A stretch of 64,000 nt of DNA from Nocardioides pantholopis (GTDB lineage Bacteria > Actinomycetota > Actinomycetes > Propionibacteriales > Nocardioidaceae): positions 310,001-374,000 of the forward strand of contig NZ_CP033324.1 in the NCBI RefSeq assembly GCF_003710085.1, given 5' to 3'. The position numbers and the translations under genes were made by a program. Below are positions 51,258-58,933 of the stretch, in pieces; within the stretch, counting starts at the first letter, position 1, and each line of letters starts with the position of its first letter. A model generated the notes under the pieces. It saw only the letters and a list, made by a program, of their open reading frames with translations. It did not search any database and was not told the origin of the DNA.

Positions 51258-54200
51258 GTGCGCGCCCGGCAACGAGTGACCGACACCCTCAGGAAGGTCG
51301 GCAGCGCGACGCCCCGAGGAATCCGCGGCCCGCTGGGGCGGGCCAGTCGGCGGTTCCGGTCGGAGTGGACCGGGCCCCGGGTCACGGTCGTGCTCGCGGT
51401 CAGCGACGCCGACACGACCCGGATCGGGCCCTGCCTGGACAGCCTGCGCGAGCAGCTGTACCGCAACCTCGAGATCCGGGTGCACCCCTGGGGTCCGTGC
51501 GCCGAGGTACGCCGACTGGCGCGCGAGCACGCCGACGCCGACTGGCGCGTCATCGTGGCCCGCGAGGACGCCACCGACGCCGCCGCTGCCCGCAACGCCG
51601 GGGCGCGCGCCGCGCGGGGCGGCTACCTGCTCTTCGTCGCCGGTGGCGACAACCTCCCGATCCGCGGCATCGGCCGGCTCGTGGACGCGCTGGAGACCTC
51701 CGGCTCGGACTTCGCCGTGGGTCGGATGCGGATGCCGATGGGGGTGCTGCCCCGCGTGGACTCGCCGTTCGCCGCCGCCCACCAGGTCCAGCTGCTCGGC
51801 ACCGACCTGGCCACGACGCCGGTCGCCGTCACCGACCTCGGCCTGGGCAACCGGATGTTCCGCCGGACGCACTGGCGCGAGTCGGGCCTGCGCTTCACCG
51901 CGGACCGGGCCAGCGGCGTCGACGTGGCGCTGGCCTCCTACGCCCGGTCCCGCCGCTTCGACCTCCTCGCCGAGGACACCTACGTCCCGACCAACCGCCG
52001 CGACGGGGTCAGCGTCGGGTCGATGCCCGACGTGCTCGCCGAGCTCGACGACTGGCTGGCCGACCACGAGCAGACCTGGCGCGACCTGACCGAGCTGGAC
52101 CTGCCCGCGGTGCGGGACTGGTGGCTGTGGGGCGTCCTGGACACGGCGATCCAGCCGTTCATCGACGACGTCGAGCGCGCCGACGACGACCAGTGGCGGC
52201 GCCTGCGCGAGCACGTCGAGCTGCTGCTGAAGACCGCGGGGGAGTCCGCCTGGACCTCGCTGCAGGCGCAGTCCCGGGTGAAGCTCTGGCTGCTGCGCCA
52301 CGACCGGCGCGCCGAGCTGGAGGACTTCGTGGTGGCCCGGCTCTTCGAGCGCGGCAGCCAGCCGACCCTGGTCCTGGACGGGACGGTCGTGGCCGACCTG
52401 CCCTTCCGCGGCGACGCCGCCGTCGGGGTGCCCGACGAGTGCTACCTGATGACCGAGACCGAGACGCCACTGGTCGTGGACCTGCGCGGGGTGCGCTGGA
52501 CCGCCCGGGACCGGCTCGAGCTGGACCTGCTCGCCTACGTCGACCACGTCGACCTCACCGAGCACCCGGAGGTCGCGGTGGCGCTGGTCGGGCCGCACGG
52601 CGCCCGGATTCCGCTGCCGGTGCGCCAGTACGTCGACCCCACCGCGAACCAGACCGCCGACGCGCGCGCCTACCAGGACTTCTCGCGCAGCGCGCTGGTC
52701 GCCGAGGTCGACGCCGCCCAGCTGGCCCGGGAGTCCGCGGCGGCGCTGCGCGGCCCTGCTGACGCCACGGTCCCGGTCGCCAGGTGGCGCCTGGACGTCG
52801 AGGTCCGCACGCTCGGGCTGACCCGCCGCGGCGGCGTGACCCGGCTCGACGACCGCGGCTCCGCCGGCATGGTGTGGTCGGGGCTGCTGGCCCCCCGCCT
52901 GCAGGGCGACCTGCGCGTCGGCCCGGCCGGCAGCGACGCCGCCGGCTTCGCCGTCGAGGTCCGCCCGGTGCCCGGCCCGCGCCTGGTCGAGGCCAGCGTC
53001 AGCGGCCGCCGGGTGCGCGGCGCGCTGCGCCACGCCGGCGACGACCTGCGCACGCTGCGGGTGCAGATGGGCAGCATCACCGGTCGGGCGCCGCTGACCC
53101 GCGACGGCGACCTGCTGCGCTTCGACCTCGAGGTGCCGCGGCCCTGGGCCGGCCGCACCCACGTGCGGTGGGAGCTCGTGGCGACCACCGAGGGCAACCG
53201 GCCGGTGCCGGTCGCGTGGACCGACGACGAGCCCTGGCTCGGCGTCGGCGCGGGCTCGGTCGTGCTCAGCCGCTCCGGCACCGGGGACGTCGACGTCCTG
53301 GAGGCCGAGGGCGCGCTGCTCCTCGACGACGTCACGCTCCAGCCCGGCCGGCTCGAGGTCGCCGGCCGCTGGCTCGGCACGCCGCCCCGGGACGCCCGGC
53401 TGGTGCTCGCCGGGATGGGCGCCCGCCAGGTGGCCGAGCTCGGGACGGCGGCCACCGGCGGTGCGGTGCGGACCGACGTACCCCTCACCTGGGACCAGTG
53501 GGGCCTCGGCGAGCGGCCACTGCCCCGGGGCCGCTACCTCTTCGAGCTCGACGGGACCCTGCCGCCGTCCGCGCGGGTGCTGGTGGGCGCCGGCCTCGTG
53601 GACCGGCTCCTGGACTTCACGGTGGCCCACGGGCACCGGTTCCGGCCGCTGCGCAACGGCACCGAGGCCGGGGTCCAGCTGCTGCCGGCCCTCACCGACG
53701 CCGAGCGTGGCCTCTACGCCCAGAGCACGCTGCAGCGCCGGGCCCGGGCCACCCAGCGGCCGGTCGACCCGGGGCTGGTCTACCTGCAGTCCTACTCGGG
53801 CGCCTCGGCCACCGACAGCCAGCTGGCGATCCACGCCGAGCTGCGCCGCCGGCACCCGGAGCTGCGGGTGCGGTGGGGGGTCGTCGACAGCTCCTCGTGG
53901 GTGCCCGAGGGTGCCGAGCCGGTGCTGATGCACTCGGCGGAGTGGTACGACGTGCTGACGACCGCCGGCCACCTGTGCCTGAACATCGACTTCGACCGCT
54001 GGTTCGCGAAGCGGCCCGAGCAGCGGGTCCTGCAGACCTTCCACGGGTATCCGGCGAAGTCGATGGGGATCCGGATGTGGGAGGCCAAGGGCTACACGCC
54101 GCGGCGGGTCGCGCTGGAGCTCGACCGCACCTCCCGCGACTGGGACCTGATCCTCACCCCGGCACCGGAGATGGACGAGTACTACCGCCGCGAGTACCGC

Positions 54201-54851
54201 TACGACGGCGCCATCCTCAGCTCCGGCTACCCCCGCGACGACGCGCTGGTCGGCCCGGACGCCGCGTCCCTGCGCGAGCAGGCGCGGGCCCGGCTCGGCA
54301 TCGCCCCGGGGCAGAAGGCGGTCCTCTACGCGCCCACGTGGCGCGACGACCTCGCCACCACCTGGCGCAACGCGGAGCTGGTGGCCCACCTCGACGTCGA
54401 GACCGCCAGCAACCAGCTCGGCCCCGACTACGTGATGCTGATGCGCGGCCACCGCTTCCACCAGCGGCCCGAGCAGCGCGCCGCCGGCACCGCCCGGATG
54501 GTCGACGTCTCGGACTACCCCGAGATCAACGACCTGATCCTGGCCTCGGACGCCGCGATCCTCGACTACTCCTCGCTGCGCTTCGACTTCGCGCTGACCC
54601 GGCGGCCGATGATCTTCCTGGTGCCCGACCTCGCGACGTACACCGGCGGGGTGCGCGGCTTCCTCTACCCCTTCGAGGACTCCGCCCCCGGGCCGCTGGT
54701 CGACACCGCCGACGAGGTCATCGACCGGCTGCGCCGGCTGCCCCAGCTGGAGCGCGAGTACGCCGCGGCGCAGGAGGAGTTCCACAGCACCTACAACTAC
54801 CTCCAGGACGGCCACAGCGCCCAGCGGGTGGTCGAGGCGTTCTGGGGCTGA
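51258..54851 (+). CDS. Giant CDP-polyol phosphotransferase with degenerate GT2 domain
   Basis: 1197 residues from GTG 51258. The C-terminal part (from about 830) is TagF-like: QTFHGYPAKSMGIRMWE near residue 925, VLYAPTWRDDL, VDVSDYPEINDLILASDAAILDYSSLRFDFAL. The N-terminal 280 residues align with GT2 of the neighbours (VTVVLAVSDADTTRIGPCL, AAARNAGARAARGGYLLFV) but the DDGS motif reads HPWGPC and the DxD position reads VAGGDN, so this domain is probably inactive. The middle 500 residues are beta-rich. Likely a polyol-phosphate polymerase with the pseudo-GT2 acting as scaffold. Confidence 0.88.
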   Translation: MRARQRVTDTLRKVGSATPRGIRGPLGRASRRFRSEWTGPRVTVVLAVSDADTTRIGPCLDSLREQLYRNLEIRVHPWGPCAEVRRLAREHADADWRVIVAREDATDAAAARNAGARAARGGYLLFVAGGDNLPIRGIGRLVDALETSGSDFAVGRMRMPMGVLPRVDSPFAAAHQVQLLGTDLATTPVAVTDLGLGNRMFRRTHWRESGLRFTADRASGVDVALASYARSRRFDLLAEDTYVPTNRRDGVSVGSMPDVLAELDDWLADHEQTWRDLTELDLPAVRDWWLWGVLDTAIQPFIDDVERADDDQWRRLREHVELLLKTAGESAWTSLQAQSRVKLWLLRHDRRAELEDFVVARLFERGSQPTLVLDGTVVADLPFRGDAAVGVPDECYLMTETETPLVVDLRGVRWTARDRLELDLLAYVDHVDLTEHPEVAVALVGPHGARIPLPVRQYVDPTANQTADARAYQDFSRSALVAEVDAAQLARESAAALRGPADATVPVARWRLDVEVRTLGLTRRGGVTRLDDRGSAGMVWSGLLAPRLQGDLRVGPAGSDAAGFAVEVRPVPGPRLVEASVSGRRVRGALRHAGDDLRTLRVQMGSITGRAPLTRDGDLLRFDLEVPRPWAGRTHVRWELVATTEGNRPVPVAWTDDEPWLGVGAGSVVLSRSGTGDVDVLEAEGALLLDDVTLQPGRLEVAGRWLGTPPRDARLVLAGMGARQVAELGTAATGGAVRTDVPLTWDQWGLGERPLPRGRYLFELDGTLPPSARVLVGAGLVDRLLDFTVAHGHRFRPLRNGTEAGVQLLPALTDAERGLYAQSTLQRRARATQRPVDPGLVYLQSYSGASATDSQLAIHAELRRRHPELRVRWGVVDSSSWVPEGAEPVLMHSAEWYDVLTTAGHLCLNIDFDRWFAKRPEQRVLQTFHGYPAKSMGIRMWEAKGYTPRRVALELDRTSRDWDLILTPAPEMDEYYRREYRYDGAILSSGYPRDDALVGPDAASLREQARARLGIAPGQKAVLYAPTWRDDLATTWRNAELVAHLDVETASNQLGPDYVMLMRGHRFHQRPEQRAAGTARMVDVSDYPEINDLILASDAAILDYSSLRFDFALTRRPMIFLVPDLATYTGGVRGFLYPFEDSAPGPLVDTADEVIDRLRRLPQLEREYAAAQEEFHSTYNYLQDGHSAQRVVEAFWG

Positions 54852-54872
54852 GGCCCCGGGCCGTGCGGGCGG

Positions 54873-56312
54873 TCAGCCCCGCGGGCCCTCGTCGTCGTAC
54901 GCCGTCTCGTGCATGGCGGCGGCGAGGGGGTCCTCGCGGCGCAGGTCGATGACGTGACCGGTGCCGCCGGCGAGCAGCGTGTCCAGCGAGGCGCGGGCGA
55001 CCACGGAGGACTCCAGCAGCGAGCCCGCGGGCTCCTCGCCGAACGCCTTGGTCCGCATCGGGGTGCCGGTGCGCTCGGGGTTGATGCAGTTGACCCGGAC
55101 CCGGTCACCGGCCCACTCGTCGGCGAGCGCCTGGGTGAGGTTGACGGTGGCGGCCTTCGCCGAGGAGTAGAGGCTGTAGCCGCTGCGCCCGCGGGTGTAG
55201 GAGCTCGACGTGAACAGCAGCAGGCTGCCGCGGGTCGCCTTGAGCAGCGGGAAGAACTCCTGGGCGATCAGGATCGGGGCGATGTAGTTGATCTCGGTCG
55301 CTGCCCAGATGGTCTCGTCGCTGGTCTCCAGCAGGCTGCCCCGGGGCAGCACCCCGGCGGTGTTGACGACGAAGTCGACCCGGCCGTGGGCGTCCATCAC
55401 CTCGCGGGCGGCCTTCGCGAGGTCCTCGCGGCGCTGCACGTGGGTGCCGGTGGTGGACCGGCTGAAGGTGACGACGGTGGCGCCGTACTCCTCGCCGAGC
55501 TTCGCGATGTCGGCGCCGATGCCGTAGCTGCCGCCGAAGACGACCATGACCTTGCCGGCCAGCGCCTCGCGGTACGCCTCGGGCTCGCGGGTGGGCGGCA
55601 GGTCGGTCTGGGTCAGCTGGAAGAGCTTGTCGGCGAGGTAGAGGTCGATCGGCTCGGTGACCTTCATGTTCCGCTCGTCGCCCGGCACGACCCAGATCGG
55701 GACGTCGGGGCGGTAGCGCAGCACGACCGTGCAGTCGTCGGTGGCCTCGAAGTTCGGGTCCTGCGCCGCAGTGGCGTAGGCGTCCTTGAGCACCGAGGCG
55801 CGGAAGCCCTGCGGGGTCTGGCCGCGGCGCAGCGACGCCCGGGGCGGGATGTCGCGGATCGTGTTCTCGGGGCCGACCTCGATGATCGTGTCGGCGGACG
55901 GGATCGCGACGTCGACGGCCGCGTAGGTCTGCAGCGCCGCGAAGCAGTCGCTGATGATCCGGGGGCTCAGCAGCGGGCGGACCGCGTCGTGCAGCAGCAC
56001 GTTGCAGTCGTCCTCGCCCAGCGCGTCCAGCGCCCGGCGGGTCGTCTCGTTGCGGGTCTCGGCACCCTCGAGGATCGCGGTGACCTTCTCGTAGCCGCCG
56101 TTGCGGACCATCGCCCGGACCGGGTCGAGGTGCCCCGGCGCCATCAGCACCAGCACCTCGTCGACGTCCGGGTGGGCGTCGAGGATGGCCAGGGTGTGCT
56201 CCATGATCGGGCGCCCGGCGATCTTGACCAGCTGCTTCGGCACGTCGAGCCCGACCCGTACGCCGACCCCTCCTGCGAGCAGCACGGCCACGTTCTTTCT
56301 CGGACCCGACAC
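54873..56312 (-). CDS. Bifunctional cytidylyltransferase / SDR reductase (CDP-ribitol synthase type)
   Basis: 479 residues from GTG 56312, with GAGGGG 9 nt upstream; the frame is open to 56414 but no better start is seen. Residues 1-230 are an IspD/TarI-type nucleotidyltransferase (VAVLLAGGVGVRVGLDVPKQ, VLLHDAVRPLLSPR). Residues 245-479 are a short-chain reductase with GGSYGIG and the catalytic Y-S-S-A-K. The order matches Haemophilus Bcs1/Acs1, which reduces ribulose 5-phosphate and forms CDP-ribitol. Sited between polyol-phosphate polymerases, it most likely supplies CDP-ribitol here. Confidence 0.82.
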   Translation of the reverse strand: MSGPRKNVAVLLAGGVGVRVGLDVPKQLVKIAGRPIMEHTLAILDAHPDVDEVLVLMAPGHLDPVRAMVRNGGYEKVTAILEGAETRNETTRRALDALGEDDCNVLLHDAVRPLLSPRIISDCFAALQTYAAVDVAIPSADTIIEVGPENTIRDIPPRASLRRGQTPQGFRASVLKDAYATAAQDPNFEATDDCTVVLRYRPDVPIWVVPGDERNMKVTEPIDLYLADKLFQLTQTDLPPTREPEAYREALAGKVMVVFGGSYGIGADIAKLGEEYGATVVTFSRSTTGTHVQRREDLAKAAREVMDAHGRVDFVVNTAGVLPRGSLLETSDETIWAATEINYIAPILIAQEFFPLLKATRGSLLLFTSSSYTRGRSGYSLYSSAKAATVNLTQALADEWAGDRVRVNCINPERTGTPMRTKAFGEEPAGSLLESSVVARASLDTLLAGGTGHVIDLRREDPLAAAMHETAYDDEGPRG

Positions 56313-56395
56313 CTTCGATGACCCCTCGTTCTCTCGCCTGCGAGTGAGCAGGCAGTTTGGCACACGGCAGCCCGAGCCGGATCCGGCGCCTCGGC

Positions 56396-56401
56396 TAGCA
56401 T
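56396..56401 (+). promoter_or_regulatory. -10 element (TAGCAT) for leaderless small helical protein
   Basis: TAGCAT ends 6 nt before GTG 56408. Confidence 0.5.
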
Positions 56402-56407
56402 GCCGCC

Positions 56408-56848
56408 GTGCCACCGACCGCGAGCTCCGAGCCGGCGACCGACGGATCGGCGGAGGACCTGCGCCGACTGGTGACCGCCGAGGTAGCGGTGCTGCGGCCC
56501 CGCGGCGTGCAGGACCCCGAGCTCGCGGAGCGGATCGTCACCGGCCTGGTCGAGAGCCCCGGGGCGCGCAGCGGCGCGGTCGCCGGCACTCTGGACGCCG
56601 AGCGGGCCGGCGAGCTGGGCATCGCGCTGCTGGAGTCGGCAGTCACGGCCGTCGGCGGGCTCGAGGCGCCGCCCGAGGAGGCCGCCGACCCCGCCCGCAC
56701 CCGGACCCGGGAGCTGCTGGCCCGGCTCGCGGTCCTCGAGGGCGAGCTGGCGCAGCGCCGGGCGGACCCGCAGGCGGTCGCGAACCAGTCGGTCCGCGCC
56801 CTGCTGCGTCGTGCACTGAGCGGTCGAGCACAGGGGCGCCGGAGGTGA
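56408..56848 (+). CDS. Small helical hypothetical protein
   Basis: 146 residues from GTG 56408, mostly helical and charged, with an N-terminal disordered stretch and a C-terminal coil (LLARLAVLEGELAQRR). No recognised family and no transmembrane segment. Its end overlaps the next gene by GTGA, so it is translated together with the sulfotransferase-like protein and may be a partner of it. The promoter region is shared with the divergent CDP-ribitol gene. Confidence 0.6.
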   Translation: MPPTASSEPATDGSAEDLRRLVTAEVAVLRPRGVQDPELAERIVTGLVESPGARSGAVAGTLDAERAGELGIALLESAVTAVGGLEAPPEEAADPARTRTRELLARLAVLEGELAQRRADPQAVANQSVRALLRRALSGRAQGRRR

Positions 56849-58155
56849 GCGCGCTCCCGGACGGGACCGTGCTGCTGCACATCGGCCCGCACAAGACCGG
56901 CACCACAGCTGTGCAGATGGCCTTCCACGAGAACCGGCCCGCGCTCGCCGCCCAGGGCGTCGAGTACGCCGGGGCGTCGACGCAGCCGATGGTCGAGGCG
57001 ATGGCTGTCGCCTCTGGCCAGTCCTTCGCCGTCGAGCACGCCGACTCCGGGATGCGTCGCTGGCGCGAGCTGGTCGACGAGGTGCACGCCAGCCCGGCGC
57101 GGGTGGTGGTGCTGAGCAGCGAGTTCTTCTCGGAGGCCTCCCCGGAGCGGGTCCGTCGGATCCTCGACGACCTCGGCCCCGAGCGCACCCACGTGGTCGT
57201 CACGCTGCGTCCGGTCTTCCGGATCCTCGCCAGCCAGTGGCAGCAGTACATGCAGAACCGGCCGCTGCTGGGCTACGACGACGCCTTGGACTACGCCGGG
57301 TGGCTGGACCGGGTGCTGAACTCCCCGGAGAACCCGGGCGTGACGCCGTCGTTCTGGAAGCGGCACCGCCACGACCGCCTGGTGCAGACCTGGGCGGAGG
57401 CGATCGGCGCCGACCGGGTGACCGCGATCGTCGTCGACGAGTCCGACCGCCGGATGCTGCTGCGCGCGTTCGAGGACCTGACCGGCCTCGCCGACGGCAC
57501 CCTCGTCGCCGAGGCGGCCGCCGAGAACCGGTCGCTGACCCTGGCCGAGGTCTCGATGCTGCGTGCCTTCAACCGGCGCTTCCTCGAGCACGGGTGGAGC
57601 GCCGCCGACTACACCCGCTACCTGCGCTTCGGCGCGATCCGGTTCCTGCTGGAGCGGGTGCCGGACCCGGCCGAGGAGCGGCTGCTGACGCCGCAGTGGG
57701 CAGTGGACCGGGCCGCCGAGCTCGGAGCCGAGATGGCCGGCGGGATCCGCGCCAGCGGGGTCCGCGTCGTGGGCGACCTGGACCGGCTCGGCGACCCGAC
57801 CCTGGCCCGCGGCGTCGGCGACAACACCGCCGACGTGCCGGTGCCGCAGGAGGTCTGGACCCGGTTCCTGGCCGGGCTGCTGGTCGCGGTGGTGCGCACC
57901 CCCGGCGTGCCGCCGCCGCCCACCCGCACCCCCGGGCCGCTGGAGGTCCGGGTCCGCGAGGAGCGCGGCATGCGGGCCTGGGGGTCCGACCCCGAGGCAC
58001 TGCGCCGGCGGGTCGCGGAGCTGACCGCGCAGGTCGAGCGCGCCCGGCGCGTCGACGAGGTCTCCCGCCCGGCGCTGCTGGCCGAGGTGGCCCGCCGGAT
58101 CGCTGCCCGGGCGGTACGCCGCGCGCCGCGGCTCAGGCGTACCCGAAGGTCCTGA
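56845..58155 (+). CDS. Sulfotransferase-like P-loop protein
   Basis: 436 residues from GTG 56845, overlapping the previous stop and preceded by GGAGG. The 5'-PSB motif of PAPS-dependent enzymes is HIGPHKTGTTAVQ (residues 12-24). RVVVLSSEFFSE and VTLRPVFRILASQWQQYMQ fit the family middle part; the latter includes the 3'-phosphate region (R..S..). The C-terminus adds about 100 residues ending in a coiled, basic tail. It may sulfate the wall polymer or a glycan. Its end overlaps the convergent neighbour by 23 bp. Substrate unknown. Confidence 0.75.
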   Translation: MSALPDGTVLLHIGPHKTGTTAVQMAFHENRPALAAQGVEYAGASTQPMVEAMAVASGQSFAVEHADSGMRRWRELVDEVHASPARVVVLSSEFFSEASPERVRRILDDLGPERTHVVVTLRPVFRILASQWQQYMQNRPLLGYDDALDYAGWLDRVLNSPENPGVTPSFWKRHRHDRLVQTWAEAIGADRVTAIVVDESDRRMLLRAFEDLTGLADGTLVAEAAAENRSLTLAEVSMLRAFNRRFLEHGWSAADYTRYLRFGAIRFLLERVPDPAEERLLTPQWAVDRAAELGAEMAGGIRASGVRVVGDLDRLGDPTLARGVGDNTADVPVPQEVWTRFLAGLLVAVVRTPGVPPPPTRTPGPLEVRVREERGMRAWGSDPEALRRRVAELTAQVERARRVDEVSRPALLAEVARRIAARAVRRAPRLRRTRRS

Positions 58156-58759
58156 AGTCCTCGGCGTAGAACTCGCGCAGCCGGTCCTCGAGGGCCGCCG
58201 AGACCGGGACCGCGGAGCTGGAGATGCCCCGCTTGCTGCTGTCCAGCGCGTGCGGCACCTCGGTGCGCAGCCCGAGCCGGTGCCGCTCGTTGAGGTCGGC
58301 GACGATCGCGTCCATGCCGTCCTCGAGCCGGAACACCGCCGCGCCCGGGGTCAGGAACTCGTGCTGGGGGCGCAGGTGGTTGTCGAGCACGTAGGGGTCC
58401 TCGGCGTACCGGGCGAAGAACCGGTCGGCCCACTCCTCGACCTGCTCGGGCGTCGGGTCGGTCACGCTGGTGTGCCGCATCGCCCACTCCGAGCGGAACC
58501 GGGCGATCGGGTCCCGGCTGATCAGGAACGCCAGCTCGAACCGGTCCAGCCGGAACAGCTCGCGCAGCAGCGCGGCGTGCTGGTGCTGCGGGGAGACCCG
58601 GCGCAGCGGGAAGATCCGCGGATGGGTCCGGTTGGTCTCGCGTCCCACCATCCGCCACCCGGAGGCCGTAAACAGCCTCTCCATGGTGGACCCGCCCGTC
58701 TTGGGGACGTGCACGAAGAGGACGGCGCGCTCGGTCTCGTCGTGGAGCATGACTGGCAC
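58133..58759 (-). CDS. Sulfotransferase family protein (Sulfotransfer_2-like)
   Basis: 208 residues. VLFVHVPKTGGSTMERLF is the PAPS 5'-phosphosulfate loop, and AFLISRDPIARFRSEW is the 3'-phosphate motif (R..S). The length is that of the carbohydrate sulfotransferase group, which acts in the Golgi in eukaryotes and is cytoplasmic in bacteria. GTG 58759 and ATG 58750 are both possible starts; no clear ribosome-binding site separates them. It diverges from the pyruvyltransferase fusion over 174 bp. Confidence 0.78.
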   Translation of the reverse strand: MPVMLHDETERAVLFVHVPKTGGSTMERLFTASGWRMVGRETNRTHPRIFPLRRVSPQHQHAALLRELFRLDRFELAFLISRDPIARFRSEWAMRHTSVTDPTPEQVEEWADRFFARYAEDPYVLDNHLRPQHEFLTPGAAVFRLEDGMDAIVADLNERHRLGLRTEVPHALDSSKRGISSSAVPVSAALEDRLREFYAEDFRTFGYA

Positions 58760-58800
58760 GGGTGGTGGGCTCGCTCTCGTCTCACGGGCGGACGCGGCAG

Positions 58801-58806
58801 ACCCTA
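58801..58806 (-). promoter_or_regulatory. -10 element (TAGGGT, minus strand) of the second sulfotransferase gene
   Basis: ACCCTA on the plus strand, 42 nt upstream of GTG 58759. Confidence 0.45.
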
Positions 58807-58895
58807 CCGTCGCGCGACCGGCGTCCTGCAGTCAGCCACGGGGCCGGGGCCGCGCCCGGCGGGGCCGCCCTGCACCGCGGGCGGACCGGGTCCGG

Positions 58896-58901
58896 TAACT
58901 T
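58896..58901 (+). promoter_or_regulatory. -10 element (TAACTT) of the pyruvyltransferase-GT8 gene
   Basis: TAACTT lies 33 nt before ATG 58934, which has GTGAGG 5 nt upstream. Confidence 0.4.
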
Positions 58902-58933
58902 GCGAGGCTGTTCCCGCGTCCGGTGAGGTCGTC

